From: Verrucomicrobiota bacterium JB023
GTDB taxonomy: Bacteria > Verrucomicrobiota > Verrucomicrobiia > Verrucomicrobiales > Akkermansiaceae
Assembly: GCA_030673895.1 (NCBI GenBank)
Contig: JAUTCR010000050.1
Span: forward strand, 1 to 64,000
DNA length: 64,000 nt
Direction of reading: 5' to 3'
Shown here: piece by piece, positions 27,310-35,962 of the stretch
Position numbering within the stretch: position 1 is the stretch's first letter
How the letters are laid out: each line of letters opens with the position of its first letter
Notes under the pieces: generated by a model
The model's database searches: none
Seen by the model: the letters and a program-made list of their open reading frames with translations, nothing else
What the model was told of the DNA's origin: nothing
Made by a program: the position numbers and the translations under genes

Positions 27310-28728
27310 ATGGAAATAACTAGAGAGAGACGGTGGCCAATTGTGTGTTTTTGCATGGCCTTTTTTGCAATCCATTCCACCGTTCTGCTTTTTGGTGCGG
27401 CTTCAACTATTCACCGTTCAATAGCCATTTGGCTGTCTTCTGGAGCTGGATTTTTAGCTTTTTGCATGCTTCCTCGTTCGAGCTGGCTTCCACGAATGCC
27501 CTCCGCTTACTGGGCTTCAATCTCGATTCTCTTCTTTTTTGGTTGGTATATGACGATCAATGCCGTGGCTCGTCACTCCTTGAGTGACTGGCAATTCTAT
27601 CCGGTGGAGAAAAGGTTCCTTCCCTTCCACGGGCTACCTGGTTCGGTTGCCTTGGAAAGCAGTAAGATGGCAATGGTTGAATTCACCTTGACGATCGGAG
27701 CTCTTCTAGGATGCCTGCGGACAACCCAAACCTCAGCCTGGCGCTGGCTACTTGGCCTGGTGGCGTTCTGTGGCTTCGTGGTGGTGCTTGTTGGAGCTTC
27801 CCATAAGGCATTCGATTTAAGCACGGTCTGGGGTGTTACGGGCAGGCACCCTGCATCATTTTGGGCCCCATACATTTATCACGGAAACGCTGCTGCCTTT
27901 CTGAATATAGCCCTATCCGTTTCAATTGGGATGGCTTTCTCATCGATCGAAGACGAGTCGAAGCGGCCTTGGTTGATGTATTGGACGATGGTGAGTGTGA
28001 TGATTGGGGCGGCCATCCTTGGGACGGCGTCGAAGGCGGGGATGCTTCTTGCTCCCCTTGTGGTTTCGCTCTCGGTTTTTTGGAATCGGCAGCGGCTTGT
28101 CTGGAAATTGAAAACAGCCAACAAGTCAACGAAGGGGCGCTTGGAGAGAGTGTTCTTTGTCTCAATTACCGTGCTCCTCGGGCTGCTTCTTCTCGTTTTC
28201 GGTATCGAGCGGGCAATCGACCGATGGGAGGACTTTCTTGCCCGATTCGAGGAAGCGGACCGGAAATCTGTGGATGCCCGGCAGGGTATGATGCTCCTGA
28301 TGCTGCGGATGGCGGGGGCCAATGAGGGGAGTTGGCATGGGTTCGGACCCGGTAGTTTTGTTCACTTGGTGCCTCACTTTACGGCCACAGGAGACGAGGA
28401 AGTCATCCCGGGCGTTTGGTTGCATGGACACAGCGATCCGCTACAGACTCTGGTTGAATGGGGCTGGCTGGGTTTTCTGGCTTGGGCGGTGCTCGGGCTC
28501 GGGGCGATTGTTTGCGGATTCCTGCTCCTCCGACAGCGCGATCAGCTGCTAACGAGGGAAGAACCTCCCTTGGTGAGGGCGATGCTGATCGCGCTCTTGG
28601 TCACGGGGATTCATTCTTCCTTCGATTTTCCACTCTCGATCTATTCCATCCATCTCCTTGCGATGATTCTGGTGGCGCTGCTCTGGGGACTTTACGGAGC
28701 GAGGAAAAGGAGGACGAAATGCGAATAA
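27310..28728 (+). CDS. O-antigen ligase/polymerase-like membrane protein
   Basis: About 472 aa from ATG 27310, chosen because it follows GAAGGAAAAAGGC, a strong ribosome binding site. Ten or more hydrophobic segments. A large periplasmic loop near the C-terminal third contains WHGFGPGSFVHLVPHF and LHGHSDPLQTLVEWGWLGFLAW, the H-x(n)-E/G-W pattern typical of the O-antigen ligase (Wzy_C/WaaL) family. It probably polymerises or ligates the polysaccharide started by the neighbouring sugar transferase; ligase and polymerase cannot be told apart by sequence. Confidence 0.85.
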   Translation: MEITRERRWPIVCFCMAFFAIHSTVLLFGAASTIHRSIAIWLSSGAGFLAFCMLPRSSWLPRMPSAYWASISILFFFGWYMTINAVARHSLSDWQFYPVEKRFLPFHGLPGSVALESSKMAMVEFTLTIGALLGCLRTTQTSAWRWLLGLVAFCGFVVVLVGASHKAFDLSTVWGVTGRHPASFWAPYIYHGNAAAFLNIALSVSIGMAFSSIEDESKRPWLMYWTMVSVMIGAAILGTASKAGMLLAPLVVSLSVFWNRQRLVWKLKTANKSTKGRLERVFFVSITVLLGLLLLVFGIERAIDRWEDFLARFEEADRKSVDARQGMMLLMLRMAGANEGSWHGFGPGSFVHLVPHFTATGDEEVIPGVWLHGHSDPLQTLVEWGWLGFLAWAVLGLGAIVCGFLLLRQRDQLLTREEPPLVRAMLIALLVTGIHSSFDFPLSIYSIHLLAMILVALLWGLYGARKRRTKCE

Positions 28729-28942
28729 TGCGCTTCGGTTAACAGCGTGAGCAACGAATGCTTTTCCGCTGCTGCTTCCCGTAAGAATGCTTGCGGCGGT
28801 CTCGTCTTTTCAGGTCAGGGTCATCAGACGGACTGTTGGGGGGCGATTGTCTCATTCAATGGTGTCGAAATGCCGTGAATCCTCACCAAGGCAATCCTTG
28901 AGGGGAAGAAGCGGAGAGAGACCACCTGCAGGGAATTATTTT

Positions 28943-31411
28943 ATGAAGAAGCATTTATTTCTCAATCTAAGCTCCCTTATCGGGGGCAGCCTGTTCGTGG
29001 GAGCAGAAGCACACGTCGAGCGAAATGGTTACCTCGAAGTCGAGGCCGAAGCATTCTCCGCACAACATGCGGACGAGGTTCGTCGTTGGTATCGCATCGA
29101 TGAGGCTCCGCTCGATCTGCCCGAGCCCGATGGCGATGAGACGCATTTGGGGGGAGCCTCGGGTGGCGCTTATTTGGAGCTCCTTCCGGACACGAGACGG
29201 ACTCACGACGACCCGCTGCTCCGGGGAGAAAACTTCATGCCGGACCCCGGCGAGATGGCCATCCTCACCTACAAGGTGGAATTCAATAATCCCGGCAGGT
29301 ATTACTGCTGGGTCAGGGCTTATTCAACGGGGACCGAAGACAACGGATTGCATCTCGGTATCAATGGTGAATGGCCCGAGAGCGGCAGCCGGATGCAATG
29401 GACCGCGAAGAAGCGGTGGCAATGGGATAGCAAACAGCGGACCCAAGAGAAACACAGCGGGGAACTGGGAAAAATTTGGATCGATGTGCCGCACAAAGGT
29501 GAGCATTCCATCCAGTTTTCGATGAGGGAAGATGGCTTCGAGTTCGACAAGTTCATCCTCACCAAGGCTTCTCCAGAGGATGAGCAACCTGCGAAAGTGA
29601 GGCAAGATGCGGCGTCCAATGCTCAAGTGGCGACCGAAAGCGACCGTGTCGATGGCCAAGGAGAGATTCAAGTCGCGGGAACCATGAAGGTCTGGCAGCC
29701 GGTGACTCTGACCTTGGATGGGCCGTTTGCCCATGAACAGGATCAAGATCCTAATCCTTTCACGGACCTTCGCTTCTCCGTGACCTTTGCCCATGAGGAA
29801 AGCGGGATCAATTACACCGTTCCAGGCTATTTCGCTGCGGATGGGAATCCCGGTGAAACCTCGGCCCAGGCGGGGACCAAGTGGAGGGCGCACCTTTCCC
29901 CAGATGTCCCGGGAGACTGGAGCTTCGAAACGCATTTTGAGGGTGAGGACAAAGCCTTATATGATGGGCTAACCGGAAGCTTCGTCGTGAGCGGGAAGGG
30001 TGAGGATGAGCCCGGGTTTTATGCCGAAGGGCGTCTCCAGTATCGGGGCGAGCCCTATCTCCAGTTCGCGGACTCAGGACGTTCGTTCATCAAGGCAGGG
30101 GCGGACGCACCAGAAACTCTCCTGGGCTATGCTGACTTCGATGGCACGGAGGCTCGCAAGCGAAAGGTTCCGCTAAAAACCTACGATGCTCATCGACAGG
30201 ATTGGAAAAAGAGTGACCCGACGTGGAAGAACGGGAAGGGGAAGGGACTGATCGGTGCCCTGAACTACCTTGCGAGTGAGGAGATGAACGCGGTCTCGTT
30301 CCTGACCTACAATGCGGGGGGAGATGGCGACAACGTCTGGCCCTTCGTCTCGCGCGACGACAAGTTCCATTATGATTGCAGCAAATTGGATCAATGGAAC
30401 GTCGTCTTCACCCATGCCCAGGCCCAAGGGATCTTCTTACACTTCAAGCTGCAAGAGACTGAGAATGATGACCGGAGGCGCAAGAAAAACGCGGGGGACG
30501 ATGCCGTGGATCCTTCCCTGGACGGAGGTGACCTCGGACCCGAGCGCTCGCTTTATCTCCGTGAGATGATTGCGCGCTTTGGCCATCACTTGGCCTTGAA
30601 CTGGAATCTTGGCGAGGAAAACACCCAATCGACCGAGCAGCAGTTGGCCATGGCGCGGCTGATTCAGAAGACGGATCCCTACGGGCATCACATCGTCTTG
30701 CATACTTATCCCAATCAGCAGGACAAGGTCTACCGCCCGCACTTGGGGGAGGATTCGGTGCTTACCGGACTTTCATTGCAGAATAGCGCGGTGACCGATT
30801 GCCACCATCAAGTGGTCAAGTGGGCGGAGCTCTCAGCGGCCTCGGGGAAGAAGTGGGCGATCGCTTTCGACGAGCCGGGAAGTGCGGGAATTGGGATGCC
30901 GGCCGATCCGGATTACCCTGGGATGCCCGACGATTACGACGGGCCCAGTATCCATGATGTCCGTAAGTACACGCTCTGGGGCACGCTCCTCGCTGGAGGT
31001 TGGGGAGTCGAATACTACTTTGGATACAAGCTACCCCAGAACGATCTCAACTGCGAGGATTGGCGTTCGCGCGATCGCTCGTGGGACTACTGCCGCTACG
31101 CGCTGCGAATCTTCGAGGAGGAGTCTCTGCCCCTCACTGAGATGACGAATCATGACGAACTGATTGGCAATCCGAAGCATGATAACTCCCGCTACTGCCT
31201 GGCCAAGCCGGGCGCGGTTTACCTGATTTACCTGCCTGAAGGCGGAGAATGTCAGTTGGCAGGAGTGGAAGATGTCGCGAGCTACCGGCTGAGTGCTTAT
31301 CGCACCGAGACAGGCACAAAGGTGGAAGACCGGCTGATTGAAGGAAGCCCCTCGGAGCTGCCCACGGCGGAGGGTGAGATTCTCTACATTGTCCGTCTCA
31401 ACGAAGCTTGA
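28943..31411 (+). CDS. Secreted DUF5060 glycoside hydrolase
   Basis: About 822 aa from ATG 28943 (MKKHLFLNLSSLIGGSLFVG signal). The longer frame from 28787 adds an unlikely 52-residue leader. Order: signal; a carbohydrate-binding-like beta-sandwich at 25-205 (YLEVEAEAFSAQHADE, GRYYCWVRAYSTG); DUF5060 at about 244-330 (MKVWQPVTLTLDGPF, FRAHLSP-like strand); then a TIM-barrel catalytic region (LIGALNYLASEEMNAVSFLTYN). LNWNLGEENTQ near 552 and AFDEPGSAG near 642 offer the two candidate catalytic Glu. Related proteins act on marine or plant polysaccharides; the substrate is unknown. The AraC-type regulator immediately downstream probably controls it. Confidence 0.8.
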   Translation: MKKHLFLNLSSLIGGSLFVGAEAHVERNGYLEVEAEAFSAQHADEVRRWYRIDEAPLDLPEPDGDETHLGGASGGAYLELLPDTRRTHDDPLLRGENFMPDPGEMAILTYKVEFNNPGRYYCWVRAYSTGTEDNGLHLGINGEWPESGSRMQWTAKKRWQWDSKQRTQEKHSGELGKIWIDVPHKGEHSIQFSMREDGFEFDKFILTKASPEDEQPAKVRQDAASNAQVATESDRVDGQGEIQVAGTMKVWQPVTLTLDGPFAHEQDQDPNPFTDLRFSVTFAHEESGINYTVPGYFAADGNPGETSAQAGTKWRAHLSPDVPGDWSFETHFEGEDKALYDGLTGSFVVSGKGEDEPGFYAEGRLQYRGEPYLQFADSGRSFIKAGADAPETLLGYADFDGTEARKRKVPLKTYDAHRQDWKKSDPTWKNGKGKGLIGALNYLASEEMNAVSFLTYNAGGDGDNVWPFVSRDDKFHYDCSKLDQWNVVFTHAQAQGIFLHFKLQETENDDRRRKKNAGDDAVDPSLDGGDLGPERSLYLREMIARFGHHLALNWNLGEENTQSTEQQLAMARLIQKTDPYGHHIVLHTYPNQQDKVYRPHLGEDSVLTGLSLQNSAVTDCHHQVVKWAELSAASGKKWAIAFDEPGSAGIGMPADPDYPGMPDDYDGPSIHDVRKYTLWGTLLAGGWGVEYYFGYKLPQNDLNCEDWRSRDRSWDYCRYALRIFEEESLPLTEMTNHDELIGNPKHDNSRYCLAKPGAVYLIYLPEGGECQLAGVEDVASYRLSAYRTETGTKVEDRLIEGSPSELPTAEGEILYIVRLNEA

Positions 31412-31488
31412 GCAGGGTAGGCAAGAAGCGATGACATTGGGCGTCTCATCCGCGCTCGCAATGTTCTGGCCATTTTCCAATCTATCAG

Positions 31489-32682
31489 ATGCTGGCCGAG
31501 GCGGTCAGCACTTCTCTATTTCAATTCGATTCTATGGCGTCACAGCGGAAGAGAAAAATTGTCACGGTCATGTCACCGGTTTGCGTGATGCGATACGTAC
31601 CCGGTTTCATTTTAGCCAAGCGGTCGGACCTCGTCGTCTGGCAGCTTAATATTTATCACGATATGGCTGACATGCTCAGCCTCATCGAGCAATGGAAGCC
31701 GGATGCGATGGTGGTGGAATATCTCCCCGGGATTTCCGAGCCCCTGCTCGAGACGGGGATACCGACCGTTGCGGTTCAGTATGATTTTGCGATGGATAGT
31801 AAGACCTCGTTCGTCGACGTGGATGATGTCGCGGTGGGTCAACTGGCCGCCGAATTCTTCCTCGAGAAGCGGCTGGAGAACTTTGCTTTCTATGGCAAGG
31901 CCGAAGCTCAATTCTCCGAGCAACGGCTGCAAGCCTTTCGAGAGACGATCAAGAAGAATGGGTTCGAGGTCCAGGTCCACGAGGAGGAAGCCGCGCTTGG
32001 GCCGAGGCGATACACGGAATATTGGCCCGAGCCCTCTGGCTCGATGGTGCAATGGCTATGTGACTTGCCCAAGCCCTGCGGCCTCTTTGCGGCCCATGAT
32101 CCCTTGGGTCGGGCGGCCATCGAGGCAAGTGTCATGGCTGGCGTCGAGGTGCCGCGCGAACTAGCGGTGCTGGGCGTGAATGACGATCTGATGGTCTGCC
32201 TTCTCAGCGATCCGAAACTGAGCTCGATACGAATTCCCTGGGCCAGGATTGGACAAGAAATGTTGGTGATGCTCGATGCGATGCTGGCAGGTGAGAAGGG
32301 GGTGCAACAGAAATTGATATCGCCCGGATCGGTGGCCGAACGGTTCTCATCCGATGTCCTGGCGGTGGAGAATCCACTCGTTCGACGCGCCTTGGAGTTG
32401 ATCCGCTCCCGCTTGAGCGAGGGCGTCGCGGTGCAGGACTTGGTCGCGGAGCTGGGTTGTTCCCGTCGTCATCTGGAGCGCTTGTTTGCGACTTGTCTTG
32501 GACATTCCCCAAAGGATGAGATCAATTTCCGCCGCATCTCGGCAGCCAAGGATTTGCTTCTCCACAGCAATCAGAAGATTGCCACCGTGGCGGCGAAAGT
32601 GGGATTCAAGAGCGTGGAAAGATTCTATGCTGTCTTTCGCGAATCCACGGGAAAAAGTCCGGGGCAATTCCGAAAGGGGTGA
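31489..32682 (+). CDS. AraC-family regulator with LacI/XylR-like sugar-sensing domain
   Basis: 397 aa. Residues about 22-290 form a periplasmic-binding-protein-like sensor (PDAMVVEYLPG, FVDVDDVAVGQLAAEFFLEK, LAVLGVNDDLMVCLLSDPKLSSI), as in XylR. Residues 300-397 are two helix-turn-helix motifs of the AraC type (VQDLVAELGCSRRHLERLF and IATVAAKVGFKSVERFYAVF, with GKSPGQFRKG). It binds a sugar-like ligand and controls transcription. It lies 77 bp downstream of the DUF5060 hydrolase gene on the same strand, so it likely senses a breakdown product of that enzyme. An internal start at M16 (MASQRKRK) is possible. Confidence 0.88.
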   Translation: MLAEAVSTSLFQFDSMASQRKRKIVTVMSPVCVMRYVPGFILAKRSDLVVWQLNIYHDMADMLSLIEQWKPDAMVVEYLPGISEPLLETGIPTVAVQYDFAMDSKTSFVDVDDVAVGQLAAEFFLEKRLENFAFYGKAEAQFSEQRLQAFRETIKKNGFEVQVHEEEAALGPRRYTEYWPEPSGSMVQWLCDLPKPCGLFAAHDPLGRAAIEASVMAGVEVPRELAVLGVNDDLMVCLLSDPKLSSIRIPWARIGQEMLVMLDAMLAGEKGVQQKLISPGSVAERFSSDVLAVENPLVRRALELIRSRLSEGVAVQDLVAELGCSRRHLERLFATCLGHSPKDEINFRRISAAKDLLLHSNQKIATVAAKVGFKSVERFYAVFRESTGKSPGQFRKG

Positions 32683-32688
32683 TCAGCG

Positions 32689-33660
32689 CTATTGATCCGA
32701 GCGAAAGCGAATCATCGAGTTGGTTTCCCTACCGCCCCGGCGGATGGAGCCAGCTTGAAGGTAGATGCACCCCTCATGAAGGACTGGCTGCGTCGCGTGC
32801 CGGCCATGGGGTAGCGGAGGCCAATCGGACCACGTCCAATCGGCCGGATCGAGTGCTTCCACCTCGGCGTTGGCTTGCGGGCGATGAGTTTCTCCACCGA
32901 TTACGAGAACCTTGCCTTGGAAGGCGAGGGCTGATGTACCCGCCCGGGGTGTGGGGATTGGGTCGGCGAGGGTCGTCCATTCTCCGGTTTCGAAGTCATA
33001 GCAATCGACTTCGGGCACAACTTGCTTGAAGACGCCGTCCGCCCCGGAGCGTCGCCCACCAGCGAGAATCACCTTGTCCTCAATGAGGACCGCTTGGAAA
33101 TGGTCACGGGATCGGGGCGCATCAGGTAGCTGGCGCCATTTGCCAGTGGCAAAATCATACTCATCGAACCACGGGACCCAGCCAGAACGATGGCCATCAA
33201 TCAACCCACTCACGAGGTAGAGTTTTCCATCTCGAATGAAGGCTCCCGCAGAACCACGCCGCCGGGGCTCAGGGATTAGCGGCCCCTCCTGCCATTCATC
33301 CTGACGTGGATCATAGTAGAAAATTCGGTCCACCGGTTCCTCAGCAGGGAAGTTGCCGGTAAAGGCTCCCGCAATCACGATGCGATGGTCCCAAGTGACG
33401 GCCTGAAAATGATGGAGCTGAAGGGGAGGCGGTGAACCCTGGCTCCAAGATTGAGTCCTCGGATCGAAGATATCAATGGGCTGAACGCGCCGGCCTCCTA
33501 GGGCATAGAAGGCACCATCCAACTCGACGAAAGCATGCTCATGGCGCGGTGAGGGAGAGCCCGTCGACTCCACCGAGGTCCAGGAGCCCTGGCTCAAGGC
33601 ACCGATACCGGCACCCAAGCCAAGAATGAGAGGCAGGAGAAGAGGGAGAAGGCCGTTCAC
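32689..33660 (-). CDS. Secreted kelch-repeat beta-propeller protein
   Basis: 323 aa. N-terminal signal or anchor (LLPLLLPLILGLGAGIGALS), then about five to six kelch repeats with the usual GG pair and spaced W/Y (AFYALGGRRVQPIDIFDPRTQSW, KVILAGGRR, KVLVIGGETH). Resembles N-acetylneuraminate epimerase-like propellers, but kelch repeats alone do not fix a function. It converges with the AraC-type gene, leaving 6 bp between the stops. It sits next to the hydrolase/regulator pair and may bind or modify a sugar, which is inference. Confidence 0.8.
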   Translation of the reverse strand: MNGLLPLLLPLILGLGAGIGALSQGSWTSVESTGSPSPRHEHAFVELDGAFYALGGRRVQPIDIFDPRTQSWSQGSPPPLQLHHFQAVTWDHRIVIAGAFTGNFPAEEPVDRIFYYDPRQDEWQEGPLIPEPRRRGSAGAFIRDGKLYLVSGLIDGHRSGWVPWFDEYDFATGKWRQLPDAPRSRDHFQAVLIEDKVILAGGRRSGADGVFKQVVPEVDCYDFETGEWTTLADPIPTPRAGTSALAFQGKVLVIGGETHRPQANAEVEALDPADWTWSDWPPLPHGRHATQPVLHEGCIYLQAGSIRRGGRETNSMIRFRSDQ

Positions 33661-33737
33661 CAGACCGATGATCTCCAGTTTTCAGGAAATCTCAAGCTCT
33701 GCCGCCCGTCTGGCCAGACGGCATCAAAAGAATTTGA

Positions 33738-35531
33738 TCACCCTTTGATCTCAAGAAGCATCTGCGCGTTCGAAGGGAACTTCTTCAAAAAGAAAAGCAG
33801 CCGTTCCATCGCTTCGATCTGGCGATGCCCAGCCAATCCTCTCCGAATCAGGTTGATCTTATTGAGGGTGTGTTCCGGCAGGATAAGTTCTTCCCTCCGG
33901 GTGCCGGACTTAAAGATATCAACCGCAGGAAAGACGAAATGCTCGGCAATGCGGCGATCCAGGACCAACTCCATATTGCCCGTTCCTTTGAATTCCTGGA
34001 AGATCGCGTCGTCTGCCTTGGAATTCGTATGAATGAGAGCGGTGCCAAGTATGGTCAACGAGCCAGCCTCCCGCGTATTTCGCGCCGAGGCGAAGAGGCG
34101 GCGTGGCATCTCCAATGCGCCGGACATGATTCCTCCGGACTGGATGCCCCGGCCCCGACCTTTTTTCGAGCCCCCCATGATGTTGTTGTAAGCTCGGGCA
34201 AGGCGCGTGATGGAGTCCATGAGGACGAAGACGTGCTCTCCAGCCTCGACCAGACGCTTGGCGCGCTCGATGCACAGCTCGGCGAGGCGGGTGTGATTCC
34301 GTGCCGGCTCATCATTGGAGGAGGCGTAAATCTCAGCCTCTGGAACCTGACGGCGGAACTCGGTCACCTCTTCCGGACGCTCATCGATAAGGCAGATAAT
34401 GAGGTGGATGTTTTCATCATGGAGTTCCTTGACCGCTTCGGCGATGTGAAGGAGCAGCGTGGTTTTGCCCGCCCTCGGAGGAGAGACGATCAGACCACGT
34501 TGGCCACGGCCGACTGGAGCGATGATATCGAGTACCCGGGTGGTGAACCGCTCCGGGACGGTCTCGAAGGAGATACGCTTGTCAGGATTCACCGCCTTCA
34601 GTTCCTCGAAATGCGGGAAGGAGCGGGCCTCTTCGATGGTGTGCTCATTGATCGAATCGATCGAGAGGAGCTGGGGGCCTCGTGGACCTTTCTGGCACTG
34701 ACCCTTGATATACTGGCCGGAGCGCAAGGCGGCATTTTGGATCAGATCGGGGGGAACGAAGACGTCACTACGAGATTGCTCGTAATTCCGGTCTGGCTCC
34801 CTGAGGAATCCAAACCCCTTGGGAGTCGATTCGAGGATACCCTCAACGGTGTAGGGCTCGCCGCTAAACTTGCTGCCGGAAGATCGGTCGGAATCCCGCT
34901 GTTCGTCGCCTCCTTCACCGTCTTGGTCCCGGTACCGTCCGTTCTTTTTGCGCTTCCTCTTTCGGTTGCGATCGTTGTTAACGCGTCCACCACCAGCGAC
35001 CCGTCCCATGGGGCGGCCATCCTTCATCGGGGTGTCGGAGGCTTGGGACGCCTGGTCCTTGCTGGAAGATTCTCCCTGATTGCTGTCACCCTTTGCTTCC
35101 GCAGGAGCATTGTTCTTCATCCCCTCGGGGACGGAAAGAATCTTACGGGAGGCTTTACGGGGAGCCGACTTGGTTGCGGGTTGGGCTGCCGGTTTGCCTT
35201 TCGCAGCTGTTTGCCCGGTCGCGGGCGCTTCGCTGCCGGGTGCTTTGTCCTGCTGAGGTTCGGAGGCGGGGTTCTCTGACTGAGCGGTTGTTTTCTTGGC
35301 CGTCTTCTTAGCCGTTGTCTTTTTAGCGGTCGCTTTCTTCGCCACAGCCTTTTTTGCTGCTTTCTTAGTAGCGGATTTCTTGGCTGCTTTTTTTGCCGCC
35401 TTCTTCGCGGTGGCTTTTTTAGCTGCTTTTTTGGCGGTCTTTTTAACGACGCGACGCTTCTCTGGAGTAGAGGACCCGTTCGATTGGTCAGCTTGCTCCG
35501 TAATGATGAACTCAGTTTGTTCCTCAGCCAT
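33738..35531 (-). CDS. rho: Transcription termination factor Rho with Lys/Ala-rich N-terminal extension
   Basis: 597 aa; E. coli Rho has 419. Residues about 20-75 are a histone-H1-like run of AKK/TAKK repeats, followed by a low-complexity region rich in Pro, Ala, Gln, then Arg/Asp/Gly (to about 215). The RNA-binding cold-shock-like domain starts near 222 (YTVEGILESTPKGFGFLREP). The ATPase has Walker A SPPRAGKTTLL near 355, the Walker B segment VFVLMDSITRLARAYN, and the Q/R-loop region KKGRGRGIQSGG. Rho is a hexameric RNA helicase that ends transcription. The extension probably adds nonspecific nucleic-acid binding, as suggested for other bacteria with inserted Rho N-domains. Confidence 0.96.
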   Translation of the reverse strand: MAEEQTEFIITEQADQSNGSSTPEKRRVVKKTAKKAAKKATAKKAAKKAAKKSATKKAAKKAVAKKATAKKTTAKKTAKKTTAQSENPASEPQQDKAPGSEAPATGQTAAKGKPAAQPATKSAPRKASRKILSVPEGMKNNAPAEAKGDSNQGESSSKDQASQASDTPMKDGRPMGRVAGGGRVNNDRNRKRKRKKNGRYRDQDGEGGDEQRDSDRSSGSKFSGEPYTVEGILESTPKGFGFLREPDRNYEQSRSDVFVPPDLIQNAALRSGQYIKGQCQKGPRGPQLLSIDSINEHTIEEARSFPHFEELKAVNPDKRISFETVPERFTTRVLDIIAPVGRGQRGLIVSPPRAGKTTLLLHIAEAVKELHDENIHLIICLIDERPEEVTEFRRQVPEAEIYASSNDEPARNHTRLAELCIERAKRLVEAGEHVFVLMDSITRLARAYNNIMGGSKKGRGRGIQSGGIMSGALEMPRRLFASARNTREAGSLTILGTALIHTNSKADDAIFQEFKGTGNMELVLDRRIAEHFVFPAVDIFKSGTRREELILPEHTLNKINLIRRGLAGHRQIEAMERLLFFLKKFPSNAQMLLEIKG

Positions 35532-35962
35532 AATTGATTAGAAAAAAGGGGGGGCACGACAGGCTTACCCTACAGTCGGCCGAATGCTTCGGCAGGTGTG
35601 GGATACGTTGGATGACTGGAATTCGTCACGCTGCTGTCTCCGTGCATAGTTGGACGTCAGGGTGTAAGGGTCGCGAGGTTCGATGAAGAGACAAAAACCG
35701 CAACGAGCGGCTCAGTGTTCAAGCTTCTGAACAGGATGACATGACCACGATGTCGTGGCATTGCCCTCGGGACCGGCACACCTTGAGGGAAAAAGCGCGG
35801 GGTGTCGAATTCTTTTTGCGTGTGTCGTGGGGCTCGCGTCTCCTCAACTAATTGAGGAAAAACGGAGAAGACCGCGCAGGAAAGGCGGGATAAGACTGGA
35901 AAAAGCCACCGACCTTGGCTATGGCCAGCCGCTGTCGCTCTTTCAAATTGGGAGCTCTGCCT
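35532..35962. other. Divergent intergenic region rho / epimerase
   Basis: About 430 bp. A small hairpin CCTCAA-ctaa-TTGAGG lies at 35842-35857. The first part should be the rho leader, which in many bacteria is autoregulated, but no specific element could be identified. Confidence 0.4.

Noticed and set aside
33706-33721. 16-bp palindrome CCGTCTGGCCAGACGG between rho and the kelch gene
   Set aside because: As RNA it gives only a 5-bp stem with no T run; could be chance, so not called as terminator or operator.
33825-35279. Plus-strand open frame of 484 codons
   Set aside because: Antisense to rho; Ala/Gly/Phe-rich low-complexity end is the mirror of the Lys/Ala codons.
35262-35470. DNA tandem repeat within rho
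   Set aside because: The repetition reflects Lys/Ala codons of the H1-like protein segment, with varied codons; not a separate repeat element.
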